Assembly (NCBI RefSeq): GCF_014898815.1
Contig: NW_026515497.1
Span: 1,116,001 to 1,180,000, forward strand
DNA from: Panonychus citri
Taxonomy: Eukaryota; Arthropoda; Arachnida; Trombidiformes; Tetranychidae
Direction: 5' to 3'
Length of the DNA: 64,000 nt
Below the pieces are notes generated by a model, which was not told where the DNA came from, made no database searches, and worked only from the letters and a program-made list of their open reading frames with translations. The position numbers were made by a program, and so were the translations under genes. This document shows positions 10,178 to 22,530 of this stretch, piece after piece. Position 1 is the stretch's first letter. The number at the start of each line of letters is the position of its first letter.

Positions 10178-12196
10178 ATGATTCCCAACGAACCTATGAA
10201 TTTAGAAACCCTCAAATTTAACCAAGTCAACTACTCCTTTAAATACAAGGCAGGCATTAATCAAAATGAAAAATTATTTATTAAGAAATTTAAAACAGAT
10301 AAAAGTTCAGGATTAGCCGATCCATACAACTATAATAAATGGAATAAATTTATAAGACTTAACCAGGAAGCTATTATTAATCTAATAGATGATATTTTCA
10401 AAAGTACTTATATACCTGAAATTCTGAAAACTAGTGGAGGCACCTTAATCCCTAAAAGTAACGGTAGTTTTAGGATGATAAGGTGTCAATCCTATCTAAC
10501 CAAATTAATAGACGAAATCCTATATCAACGAATATTAAGCAATATTGATAATATCATTGATAACCAATTTCACTTCGCCTTTCTACAAAACAAATCTAGA
10601 TTTGACTTACTCTCAATAATTGAGGATAATTATAAAAATTTTAAAACAGTAATTACCATTGATATTAACAAAGCTTTCGACGAAATAGACAAAAATATAA
10701 TATTCAGAAAACTTAATAAAAAAGTCTGTGACCAAACGATGGAAATGATTTTCGAGTTTTTCGAAAAAAGAAAAATTAGAACTTTCGAAAATGGGTCATT
10801 TAAGATCAATGATGATGATAAAGCCATAATTCAAGGGACCTCGATCTCTCCACTACTATTTAATATCGGCATCGATGATACAATCAAACAAATGAATGAT
10901 CACAATACTCTCACACTATCATACGCCGACGACATATTCATTATGACTAATGACAGAATCGAAGTAGCTGTTGAGAGACTTCGAGGCAAACTTAAAGAGA
11001 TTAATCTAAAAATCAATCCGAGCAAAAGTAAATTCCTTAAAGAAGATTATCAGATTAAAACTGCTACTTATCTAGGTTTCACAAACCTTTTCTCATTATC
11101 TTCCCTTAAAACTAAATACTTTAATCCCGAAGTTAAAAATTACATAACCAATATTCAAATTACACAAAGTAAAATCATTATTGATTCCTATTTCTCATCA
11201 TATTTACATCAATTGGGCTTTTCTCCTTTTAGAAATAACAAATTATACGAATATAGAATTAAATTACTTATTATTACTAGTTTAAAAATAATTTTTACTT
11301 CCTTACATCACAAGAAGGCAATATCCTTTTGGTTTGCTCATAACCTAAACATAAATAACCCCACAATTAATTATTTATGTGAAATATTAACTTGCTTATT
11401 AAACAATAATAATGACGCCAATGACTTTCCAATAATTAACTGGATAAAACCAATTAAACATGTTTACATTAAGAATAATAGATTAAACAAAAAGGAACCA
11501 AATGAAATCATATACACTGATATTATTATTGATAATGAAAAAATTTGTGTTAAAATCAACAAGTATCCTAACATCAACAAACACTCCCATTACGATAATA
11601 ATAATAAACAATTTAAAGTTAACAATTTAATTAGAATCATAGATACTCTAGCTGCATTGTCTTATGATTTGAACATTACCTTCAACAAAAAATATAAGCA
11701 ATTAATAGAAAGTTACGTTAATTACATTGCTAACCAAAACAAAATACACATACAACTAATTAATGAACCCAGTAAAAGAAAATGCCTAATCACAATGCAA
11801 TTCGATACTCTTCAAAACGAAACCAGTTTTACAAAACATAATCTAAAAACGATTATCCAAAACAAAATTAATCGAATTCAATCACAACTCTACAGACAAT
11901 ATGCGCCAAAATACTTGTTTGAGTGGTTCCCGAGGGAAAATAAATTCTTTACTCAAGATATCAAATATCCATCTCTATTTATAGAGAACATTACTAAATT
12001 AAAAATGGCAACTAAGAATTACAAACATCATCAATGTTCACAACCCTTTAGTAATCAACATTACAGCAGCTGCCCTCTAATGCTTAAGTTTATAAACAAC
12101 TGGAACTTTGAACGTAACTTCAAAAGTAAAACTTTAAAACTATTTTTAATCAAAAATGAACTTTCGAAGCGACAAGTTAATACTTCAAATCAATGA
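10178..12196 (+). CDS. Reverse transcriptase of retrotransposon 1
   Basis: Open frame of 672 residues. RT boxes in order: IPKSNGSFRMIRC (about 91-103), TIDINKAFDEI with the first catalytic Asp (about 160-170), IIQGTSISPLLF (about 217-228) and SYADDIF with the catalytic Asp pair (about 248-254). Past the thumb lies a long C-terminal region ending near a Cys/His cluster (HHQCSQPFSNQHYSSC), typical of LINE ORF2 C-termini. The frame is also open upstream of the ATG back to a TGA at 10145-10147. The endonuclease frame ends only 5 bp before the ATG. Either the two were one polyprotein broken by one base in the A-run 10155-10158, or the RT is translated by reinitiation. Confidence 0.88.
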   Translation: MIPNEPMNLETLKFNQVNYSFKYKAGINQNEKLFIKKFKTDKSSGLADPYNYNKWNKFIRLNQEAIINLIDDIFKSTYIPEILKTSGGTLIPKSNGSFRMIRCQSYLTKLIDEILYQRILSNIDNIIDNQFHFAFLQNKSRFDLLSIIEDNYKNFKTVITIDINKAFDEIDKNIIFRKLNKKVCDQTMEMIFEFFEKRKIRTFENGSFKINDDDKAIIQGTSISPLLFNIGIDDTIKQMNDHNTLTLSYADDIFIMTNDRIEVAVERLRGKLKEINLKINPSKSKFLKEDYQIKTATYLGFTNLFSLSSLKTKYFNPEVKNYITNIQITQSKIIIDSYFSSYLHQLGFSPFRNNKLYEYRIKLLIITSLKIIFTSLHHKKAISFWFAHNLNINNPTINYLCEILTCLLNNNNDANDFPIINWIKPIKHVYIKNNRLNKKEPNEIIYTDIIIDNEKICVKINKYPNINKHSHYDNNNKQFKVNNLIRIIDTLAALSYDLNITFNKKYKQLIESYVNYIANQNKIHIQLINEPSKRKCLITMQFDTLQNETSFTKHNLKTIIQNKINRIQSQLYRQYAPKYLFEWFPRENKFFTQDIKYPSLFIENITKLKMATKNYKHHQCSQPFSNQHYSSCPLMLKFINNWNFERNFKSKTLKLFLIKNELSKRQVNTSNQ

Positions 12197-12530
12197 CATC
12201 AACAAAGTTTTTTATCTCTTTAGTGACTCAAGTAATATGATTGAACCTCCACACAACATCTGGACTAAAGTTGTAAATGATGAAAAATTAACAATTGTCG
12301 CCCTCAAATTCGGAACGATTAGAATTGATCAAATTTCCAAAGTTATTACTGACAATTTAAATGAACAAACTTGTTGTAACCTAATTGGTTTTCATCCATA
12401 CGTACTCTTTACAGGAAGTGAAAACAACAAATTCGTCATGAACAAATTGAAAGAAATAATTGAGGACTGGGAAATCAACGAATACATGATAATCGACAGC
12501 AGTAATCTTGAAATTCATCTAATTGTGTGA
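12156..12530 (+). CDS. C-terminal extension of retrotransposon 1
   Basis: Frame of 124 residues overlapping the end of the RT frame by 41 bp, in the +1 frame. Its first part (KLILQINDINKVFYLFSDSS) aligns with the C-terminus of the second element (VTIKINNLKKINEILVIKSE), so it is the continuation of the polyprotein after a one-base change in the A-run 12152-12156. FSDSS and VLFTGSENN faintly recall two RNase H motifs, but the catalytic set is not complete, so I do not call RNase H. Confidence 0.5.
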   Translation: MNFRSDKLILQINDINKVFYLFSDSSNMIEPPHNIWTKVVNDEKLTIVALKFGTIRIDQISKVITDNLNEQTCCNLIGFHPYVLFTGSENNKFVMNKLKEIIEDWEINEYMIIDSSNLEIHLIV

Positions 12531-12597
12531 GATTCTTGACGAGAAATAATCGAATTAATCAAAGATTATATTCCGCTCCTAATCAAAATAAGCGCCA

Positions 12598-12641
12598 GGG
12601 TCATAACGAACCCCTCCCGCTTGGAGTCGCTCCTAGAGGAG
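12598..12641 (+). other. GC-rich hairpins at the 3' end of retrotransposon 1
   Basis: Stems GGGT/ACCC (12598-12601 with 12610-12613), GGAG-TCG-CTCC (12623-12633) and CTCC-TAGA-GGAG (12630-12641). The last two overlap and are mutually exclusive. Structured 3' ends serve as RT recognition sites in several LINE families. Here that role is inferred from position and from similar hairpins at the end of element 2. Confidence 0.5.
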
Positions 12642-12645
12642 TGAA

Positions 12646-12893
12646 AATCACCTTTTTCTTCATTTTTTTCTCTCTCTCTTGTTTAATTAGTTTATTTTTT
12701 TGTTTCTTCTCTTTTTAATCCCTTTGATTAACCTTTAAACAATCAGATCTTGTTTCTTTTTTCAATTTATTACCAAACCTTAAAAAAGAAAGAAAGAGAA
12801 ACAATCAACTCCAACAAACCAAAAACCTATAACCTTGGGTAACATTTATAATAGGATTGTGTAAATATATATACTATAAATTTCAAATTTTAA
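12646..12893 (+). other. T-rich spacer and probable akirin 5' region
   Basis: Between the retrotransposon 3' end and the akirin ATG there is only a T/CT-rich stretch and an AT-rich segment. The akirin promoter and 5'UTR must lie here or within the retrotransposon's 3' part. Confidence 0.4.
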
Positions 12894-14599
12894 ATGGCTT
12901 GTGGGGCCATAAAGAGATCCCTTGAATGGGATCCATTGAATTCACCCTCACAAAGTAGCACTCCAGTTGTATCAAGTGCGAGGCCAACTAAGAAACGATG
13001 TCTTGTCCATCATAATTATAATACCACCGCTTATAGTGGACCTAAGGAAGCTTCACCCTTTGCTGATTTACACCCTAAATTGTCTCCAGGTAAGTGTATT
13101 GTGTGTTACCTTTATCTCTCTTTTTCTTTCTTTTCCAGTCTCTATTTCCATCTATTACTCTCTTTCCTTCTTTATTTCTATTGCCTTTTTCTCTTTCTCT
13201 CCTCATTTTTTTCTTCTTCTCTTTGGCTCTTTACTTTATTATTGCCTCTTGGCTTTACGTCTTCTTTTTTTCTTTTCCTTGCCTCTTTAGTATCACTTCT
13301 CTTTCTATCTATCTCTCTTTCTCTCCCTCCTTGATTCTCTCTCCTTCCTTTTCTCTTTCCCTATTGAAAAAATTACATACCCATCATCATCATCATCATC
13401 ATCATGTTCTTACCCAACTTGAAATTTTTATATTTACACACACACACATACACATTGATTACTTTTAAACCCGAAATTAATATCCTGTCTTATTTATTCT
13501 TTTTCTCTGTCTCTTTTTTTGTTCCATCTTACAGAAACTATCGCAGCTAATATTAAGGATGAAATGAAACGACTACAGAATAGGAAACAGTTGTATTACT
13601 CAAGTAGTGGAAATCAATTCATGCTGAACTCACCCAATCCAGAGAATAATTCAAATGAGTATGTGGATTCTATACTTATAAACATTGAAGCACACACACA
13701 CAGTATTCTCATTGTTGATTCTCTTCTCACTTCAATCTTTTAATGCTCTTTAACATCCCATATAAATTGATTTATAAACTGACGACTATTTTTTCCCGTT
13801 CTTGTTTTTTTACAGAAATGAAGCCTCAACGTCAACTGAAGGTCAAAGTTTAAATTCAAGTTTCCTTGGACTACTATCACCATCTCGCCGTGATCAACCT
13901 TTATTCACATTTAGACAAGTAACAATTATATGTGAGAGACTCCTTAAAGAAAGGGAAACATCGCTTAGAGAAGAATATGACCGAGTCCTAAGCAGCAAAT
14001 TAGCAGGTAAATTTAAACAGTAATCAGTCTATTTAAAACATCGGTGATTAACTATCTCTCTCTCTCTCCCTTTTTCAGAGCAATATGATACATTTGTAAA
14101 ATTTACCTACGATCAGATTCAAAAGAGATTTGAAAACGGGACAACACCAAGCTGTGAGTTGAACCTTCACCACCAACATAATCTACTCATGGTTTATGTG
14201 TATCTAAGGATTATGTTTAAAAATGATTATTGTTGATTTCCATTATTAAGCTTTTTTATCTCTCAACACAAAAAATCAACAACGATGTATTTTAAATTAC
14301 CATTTAACTTTGCAATGTACACTGGTAATAGACTAGACGAAAGTCACTGATAATCCAAGTATAATTAGCCTGATAATCTTGTCCAACATTGTTTTCTTAA
14401 ATATTCAGTTTTTGAATTCAAATCAAGCCTTTGGAAAGATATTTTTAGATACACATGAGCTCTCTTTCTCTTTCTCTCTTTCTCTCTCTCTCTCTTACTT
14501 TCTCATACACACACACACATGATCCATATACAATTGTTACAAAATATCCCACTAATTGTTTTCTCTCTTTTTTCTTTTTTTTTTACAGATTTATCTTAG
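12894..14599 (+). CDS. akirin: Akirin
   Basis: Five exons: 12894-13089, 13535-13658, 13816-14006, 14079-14153 and 14589-14599, all with GT-AG introns and consistent phases (1, 2, 1, 1). They give 198 residues. The N-terminus MACGAIKRSLEWDPL is the akirin signature and is followed by the basic nuclear-localisation stretch TKKRC. The third exon encodes the conserved core (QPLFTFRQVTIICERLLKER, then REEYDRVLSSKLA). The fourth gives EQYDTFVKFTYDQIQKRFEN and the last only four codons, ending PSYLS-stop, the conserved akirin C-terminus. Akirins are nuclear cofactors that link transcription factors (NF-kB/Relish, Twist) to chromatin remodelling in innate immunity and development. The length fits the family (about 200). 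The first and fourth introns carry CT- and CAT-rich simple sequence. Confidence 0.96.
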
Positions 14600-17500
14600 A
14601 CTTCCTCTCCTCCTTTTTCTATCAAGTATTCATATATAAAAAAAGTCAATAATTATACAGCATAGAAAGTGAAATTTGAACGCAAAATTTTTCTCTGCGC
14701 AGAATTTTTCTCCAATAGCGTTAAGATGCGTAGATAATAAATTCTTTTTCACTAACAAAATGTTACTTTCAATGCTGTATATTATGTATACTGATTTAAA
14801 TCTAATAACTACAAATCAACAACAACAAAACAAACCAACAACCACCAACATCTAACTTTTTTTTGCTACCGATGTTGATGATCTTGATTCTTCTCATCTT
14901 TTGTTCTATTCCCTTCCCTCTATCTTTTCTTTTCTCTATCTTTCTCTATCTCTATTTCTTTCTTTCACTTCCCCTGGTCATCATAATGTTTATCATCATC
15001 ACTTCTCTCTCATCATCGTCATCATTTGTGTCATCACAATTATCAAGGCAAAAACATTGAAAATATTTGGAAAAAAAAGTGAGATTTGAATTCTGTTTTT
15101 CATCCATACTTTTTGTGTCTTCTTTTTTTCTTCTTCTTTCTTTGATCTTTCTTTTTCTCGAAAACAGCGACAAAACAACAACAACAACAACATCTAAAGA
15201 TTGAATTTTGTTAAATTGATTTTGCACTTTTTTTTCCACTTTGGATTCTACTTTAATTGTGATCGATTATCACCAAAATCAACAACAAAGACAAACGCAA
15301 ATTCAACACACATCTCAATCTATATATCAACTTTTGGTCATTTACACCATGCAAAAAAAGATTCAACGAGAGAAATGAAAAACAACAACAAACAAACAAA
15401 CAAAATAGAAAAGATAATTAAAAGAAAAAGCTGATTACAAGCGACGAGAAAAAATTAAAACAACCCAAGCAAACGTATAAAAAAAATATTCAACTAAATT
15501 GTTTTCAAATTTTTCGTACAATTTATTTAATTACCTTGTGTTTGATTCGTGCGGTGTGTGAACAATTTAATCAATCAATTTCTTTCTTCTCAACCAACTT
15601 TTTACTTGTTCTAAAGTTGAGAAAACAATTAAAATCAGATCAACGCGATGAAAAGTTGATTAAGTTAAATCAGTGACACCGAAAAAACAATTAACTATAA
15701 TCATGGTTACTTTTTAACAACAATTAACAACCAAATTGTCATCAAGGGTAAATTGTTATCGGTTTGTTGTTGTTTCAATTTTTCGTCATCAATTATGATT
15801 AACCAGAAACCAGATAATTAATTGACCTTTGAAATTAACATTAAACATCATTAATTATAATTAAATGTTGATGATTATCAATGTTTGGTTAACATTCACT
15901 TTTAATTACAATTTAAAATCCCATGAAACAGATGAAAAGTTAATCCAGATTAGTTACATGACAATTGATGATCGTCAATTGATTTGTGACATTTTAATTG
16001 TTGACAAACATGAAAGAACCCAAATTTAAATTGTTAATTGTGTTCATGTTATTATAGTTAATTAATAATATCGTCGATTGGATTAGATTTTGGTTTCATT
16101 TTCTAGAATCCTTTTAGTTTGAAACAATTGTAATTGTTTCGATTAAATTTGAGTTGATTGTCGCGATTAGTTAATGATCAGTAAATTAAGGCTATGGTTT
16201 TATAATACATTTTATATCTGTTGAGTTAATATAATGATGTTTCTGGTTCCTTTTCCGGTTTAGTTAGAGATGGATTTTGATGATTGTATTAAAAAAGACA
16301 AAAAATAATATCAAATTAATGATTAAAGATAAATAATGATAATTATTATATATAAACGGGGAACGAATCAAAGTTAATTGTTGGACTTTTGTGTATGTTC
16401 ATCTTGATCTTTTCCTTGGGTTATGAAGGTGAGATGATTAATGACAATCAATGGAAGATAATTACAATGATTTAGTTTAAATTGTTTCGATGGCAATATA
16501 ATAGTTTAAGAGATTAATGAAAATGATTAAGGTTTTTTTTTCTCGATGATGATGAGATGCTGATCGTTTCCTTGGTGCTGAATTAGAGTTAATTAGAATT
16601 ACAATCAAATAATAGTTAATTGTTGACAATTGATTGTTAGCTTCATCTTTAAAAGTATTCATACTTGGTGGTTGGAGAAATGTAATTATGCTAATTTAGT
16701 GAGTTATCTTCTTGGAAGATGTAAAAACAAGTGGATTTTTATCATCACCAGTCTATTGATTTTGAACACAGGAAGATGCTGATGATGATGATGATGATAA
16801 TGATGCGTAAAGGGAGATGATGAGATACAAAAAGTAAAAACAATCAATGAAGATGATGAAGATGAAGATCAATCCGTTGACTTGATTTTTTTTTCAAGAT
16901 CAAAAATCAGCTGAGAATCAGATGAAGTTCAAATTTAAGTAAATTAGTTCTTAATGATTTGTAATTAATAATAATTATCAATCATAATGAATGATAATTA
17001 TCTTTGTGGCTCTTTTTTAAATTTGCATTTGGCATAATCATCATCGCATGGCTTTGATTGTGACGGCAATTCAACTGGGTTATTATTAATTTACAATATT
17101 TATAAATTTAAATATATTATTGATATATAATTATTTATAGTTGTTAATCATTTAGTAAGAAGGCCAATCGTAAATGTAATAGTTAATTGAGATCCATTTT
17201 TTTTGAACAGGGAGAGAGAGAGTAAGATTTGTGATAATTAAACAGGTAATGATGATGATGATAACAATTAACCTTTTCTCCAATCAATCCCATTGATTTT
17301 TAAGCTTCTCAATCAAATTGCGTTTTGCTATTTCTCAATATCATCGGCAAGGGTTTATCCAAGATCCTCTTTCCTTAAATTTGGTGTTTCATCATCATCC
17401 TTATCATCCTGATCATCTCAATCATCTTGAACTTGTCTTTACTATTGATAAGATTGATATTTTCCAATCTCTTTGACTTTTTCCCTCTATCTTGATAAGC

Positions 17501-17764
17501 AGAAAATCAATCATTCCGGTTTGTAGGATTGCTTGTTGACATTATCATTTTGATTCGAGTTGATCATCATCTCCTCCTCTTTACCTTTATCATCATTATT
17601 ATCACCAGAAATGTTTGAATACTTTAAGAAATATATATTAATTCATCGGGCTGATGTTCTCGGTGTTATCATCATGAAATTCATCAGAAAAGGAAAATAT
17701 AATATTAAGTTTTTTGTTTGTTTTTCTTTCTCTTGTGAACTATTATTTTTGGCTTTATATTGGA
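14600..17764. other. Akirin 3' region and intergenic DNA
   Basis: No convincing coding frame. The first part (to about 15.4 kb) is probably akirin 3'UTR and flank, with CAA runs around 15.18 kb. The rest is AT-rich with GAT runs near 16.79 and 17.25 kb. The RSK 3'UTR must begin at 17764 and run leftwards. Confidence 0.4.
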
Positions 17765-20700
17765 TTACGTTTCAGGGGAACGATTTGATTTTCTTTCAGC
17801 TCGTCTTTTCGCTAATTTAGACTGATTTACAGGCTCAAGATTAATCGGCGGTGGGACATTTACAGCTTCAAATACTCGACCCATATTGGCTTTGATTAAA
17901 CTTGGCTCTTGATGAGATAAACTTTCATTTGATAATTGATCACGTTGGTGGATGAAATCATGATTTAGTACATTCTTGGCTCGATAACGTATCTTTGGGT
18001 CAACTAGTAACATTTTACTGACCAAATCCTATTGAATAGAGATATAAAAAAACAATTAGAAGACAATTAAATCAAGTTGAATCATTTTGAATAACTATTA
18101 GATTGGACTAACAAACTGTTAATGGATAATAATAATTTTAAAATAAAGTGAATTATAATCCAATTATAATCATTGTATGTAATTAAATGCTCAGAGAAAA
18201 TCCTATTGTATTTATTTTACCAATGAAAAAGATTAATTAATTCATGTGTTAATTTAGTCAATTAACATTTGGATTTGGATCAATTTGAGTTGGTTACTCG
18301 GTTATTTTTATGATTATCAAATTACTGAGTATATTTAGCAGTTAATTAGATTTTAATTACCTTGGCTGTTTCCGAGACTCTCCTCCAATTACCTGATTTA
18401 AGGTCAAATTCACCTTTACCAACTTTACCCAATATTGAATTCGGAGTATCTTCTGGACCATTGGCGAAAGGAGTGTGACTGTAATTGATGAAAATACAAT
18501 TAAAATTAATCATCATAATCAAAGTGAAATGATTTTACTATAAACTCTCTTTATTAATCAACAATCAACGTTTTAAACTTTAATTGTAATGATAATCATT
18601 CTAAGACTTTTTTGATTACTTTGAAAATATTAACTTTCATCTTGAATTTAAACTTTCTTCACTAATTTAATCAATAATTAACAGACTTTAATAAATCAAT
18701 TTATCAAAAATGAACAATTGATTATTGAAACTTTGTCCATTTAAATGGTAATGGACAAAGTTAAATGGCTCGAAAATATCAAACTGTTAATTGTCAATGG
18801 AGTAAAAAACACCAAAAATAATCAATCAAACAGTGAGAAAATAATATTGATTAATTGAAAATCAAATCAACAATCAGAAAACAGACAACAAACAGAATAA
18901 AAAAATTAGATAATCTCAATAATCGGCTCAGGCAACATCAACATAATACTTGATTAGAATTCAGTTAATGAACTGTTCAGAAAACAACATCGACAACATT
19001 ACGATGCGTCAGCGAATAGTAAATAGACACAAGTCGATATTACGATTCAGTGGGGTGTGTTCATTGATCGTAAGTTGCTTCTTCGTGTTCAAATTATTGA
19101 TCGATCTATTTTTCGAAGAAGGCCCGTTAGATTATATTCGAGTGAATCGACTTTTTCGCGATTTCTTATTATATCTAATCCAGGGAGTGACCTTCGTTTT
19201 CATTATCAACTGGTCTCATCTTGAGAAGCAAAAATTGACCGTTCGAAATCACACTGACCTCGTTGTATTAGCTTATCTTAAACGTAATCGATTCATCAGA
19301 ATCGGGGTAATGCTATTTGATTTTGTTCGAAATATAATCTCTCATGTTATCGTACTATCGCATATACTCCCGAATAATGTTCCATTCATGGAATCCTCGA
19401 TTAAAGATGTCATAGAAATTGTCGAAAAACTAATGTTATTCATCTTATCGAATATCACATACGTGGCTCATATTTACATGTTCAATCTTCTATTCGAAGG
19501 TATCACTTTGCTAACCGCTGATTTCATTCACTTTAACGAGCAGTTAAAATCAGCGAAATGTAAGAATGACACTTCAATACCAGAGCTTCTCTCTCTTCGT
19601 CAATTTCACAGTCAAACCATACGAAGTACCAATAACTTTGAACGATTCGCGCGCTGCGAAATCGGGAGGCTCTATTTGTCATTCTTGGTCTTGTATCTAT
19701 CCATTATTTACAATAAGATAGTTTATAGATTAGAATCTGAGGACAAATTTATGATCATAGCAATTGTTAATTCGTTAACTGTTATTATCTTAACAATTAA
19801 GGCAATCGATTTGCATAATAAATGCTTCAAGCCTTCGGAGACACTTTATGAGTTATCATTACCTGTCAGGTCGGATAAATATCGAGACGAGGTAAGTTCA
19901 CAAGTAAATCTAATCGCTTTGTGAAATTGATCAATTTTCATTTGGATTCTGTTCACTTAGATTATCTCATTTTATGATCGATTGACCAGAAAAGATATTG
20001 GTTTCACTTTCATGGGTATTTTTACATTGACACCATGTTTCGTCCTAACGACAACCACTTTGGCCTCGACCATTTTCATGGCCGTTACAAATTTCAAGCC
20101 GTCTATTTGATCTTAATCCCAATAGGATTAACACTTAATCAAATTCATTTGGATTGCACATGAATTGCACTGAATTGATCTCACGGAAATTCATCACAAT
20201 TAACACAATCAGCACAAGTTAATTTAATCAATGTTTGCTAAACTAAATCTTGTTGATTACAGATAAATATTAATATTTGAGATGAATTTAAATAAATAAA
20301 ATAAGTTAAATTTAAAAGTTAAATAAGTTAATTAAGACAAATAAAATTAAAAGTATTGTTGTTATTTGATAAATTGTGATCAAATTTCACTTTAAGATAC
20401 AATGATCACAATTTTAGTATCAAAGTAATTAAGTTATCATGTACTACACCAATTTATTGATTGCAAAGTATTAAATTCATAATTAAATATAGCAAATTAT
20501 CATCACAATTGGAGATCTAACAATAATCAATTTCAAATCAATAAATATCTAATCTAATCATTGAGAGAGTGAGAGAGAGATAAACTCACACCCTGAACAT
20601 TGTTAATCCTGTAAATAGCAACGATAATCAAATAAAAGTTAATCCTAGTAATCATATAGAGTAACTATTAACAACTAATTACTAAATCATGATTTCAATT

Positions 20701-22490
20701 AATCATCATCATCAACATCATGACCATGAATAACATGACATGATTATAATTGTCATTGCCTGGTGATAATATTAATAATAGCTGCTGATGAACAATATTA
20801 ATGAAAAGTAATCATCACAGTTTGATGAAGATAAAAAAAAAGTTTCAAATATCCTGAGGCTTATATATTAATTCATTGTTATTATTTTCATCATGAAAAT
20901 CTAATAGACAAATTCAATTTCTAATGAAACAATAACTAAATGAGGGAAATCAGGTTAACAGCATGAAATGATTAACTTGATTGTGATATTAAATTGAGAC
21001 AAAGTGATTTTATTAATCGATTAAATAAATTTATTGTAACTAATCAAATATCACTGTTTGGGTCAAGGTTTGATAAAAATAACATCAGTGACCTGATTGA
21101 CCATTGGCTATCCCTTTTATTGAAGGCTTGTCATCAGCGACAATTTATTGACAATTGCAATTGATGAAACAATCAACATTCAAACTACAGTTAATTTAAT
21201 CACTTAGCACAAACAAATGATGAGTGTGAGCTTTTTTTTTACATGTACAAAAAAAAAGCTGAAAACATTGAGAATCCGCTTATTTTTACTTACAACTAAT
21301 TAAATTGCTCTCATTAAATTGTGATAATCACAATTAGTCAACTGTTAAGCACGAAATGTATTAATTCATCAACATTTTGTATTACAATCAAGAAACAAAA
21401 AAAAACAATTATAATGTTAATTTTTGTATTGTAAGTTGCCTGATAAAGAATAAGCAATCAACTTAATTGTATTTTAAACCTTGATTACAATCAAATTGGG
21501 AGTTAACTATATAAACAGGGAGTTTAATAATATTATTATTATTATAAGTTTTCCAAGACAATTAAACAATCATCAGAAACAATTATAATTTCAACTAGTA
21601 TTAAACATAACGGTAATTAATTGTGTGAATGAAAAATTATGCAAATAAACATTTCTATGTGAATGATAAAAGAGTTGCAAGTTTAACTGGATTAAGATTT
21701 AGTTACAGTTATGTTTGCAATTAATTTGCAATTTAATTGAGATGATTGCCAATGGTAATATAGTTAATTTGAATTGGGTAAGCTGCTGATTTCTTGTGTA
21801 TATATAAATGATGAAATATATACACATAGAAAGTACATTCAATTGAATATTATGATAATCAATTTTATCGTTTAGCTTAATGATAATCTCAGGGATCTGT
21901 GAATCTTTCATCAATGTTTAGGGTGAAAGTTTATTCAGCTAAATTGTATAGATAATGTTTGTTATATGTGTACATGAACGTTTCAAGGTTTCAATCATGG
22001 CAAAAATAAGATTAGTAATCTAGTTGCAAACTCTGTTTTCTATCATAACAATTAACCGTTATTATAATCATCATTGGAGTCGTAATAATATCAATAATAA
22101 AATAGGGAATAACGATAAGTCAATAATCAAAGTGAGAGAATAGTAAAGATTAAGAGAAGACAAGGTTAAATACAATGGGAGTAAAAGTATTTACAATCTT
22201 CACCAATTGTTCAGGGTCAATAATCATTCAAAGTTAATCTTATTTCAGGGTGAATTCAGTTGAATATTAGACACAATTTTCCAGGTTACAAGAAATATAT
22301 ACAAGAAACAGATAGAATATGAAATTTATTATCAACTGTTAGGAAATAAATTGCATAGTCCATTTATCAGTGAGTGCAATTCAATTGACCAGTCATTTGT
22401 TTGCATCATCAAAGCCTCATCTCTATTTTATTGATTAATACAGAAAATCAAAACAAATATTTGAATCTCAAGGATATTCATCATCATAGA

Positions 22491-22530
<40 letters not shown>

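Larger units (their letters stand above)
9346..12645 (+). mobile_element. Non-LTR retrotransposon 1 (ORF2: endonuclease, RT, C-terminal domain)
   Basis: Plus-strand series of frames that together make one ORF2-type polyprotein: endonuclease 9346-10172, reverse transcriptase about 10148-12196, C-terminal part about 12157-12530, then hairpins at 12598-12641. The frame changes localise to A-runs at 9375-9378, 10155-10158 and 12152-12156. No ORF1 lies upstream on this strand; ORF1-like genes lie upstream in the opposite orientation. I see no poly-A tail or clear target-site duplication. The RT is divergent (box C reads SYADD instead of FADD) and I cannot place it in a named clade by eye. Confidence 0.85.

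Noticed and set aside
12156..12530. RNase H domain in element 1
   Set aside because: Only faint resemblance to two of the motifs, with catalytic residues missing. Described as a C-terminal extension instead.
12967..13468. Phe/Leu/Ser-rich frames overlapping the first akirin intron
   Set aside because: T-rich intron sequence. The true akirin exon ends at 13089 at a GTAAGT donor, and the next exon continues the protein in phase.
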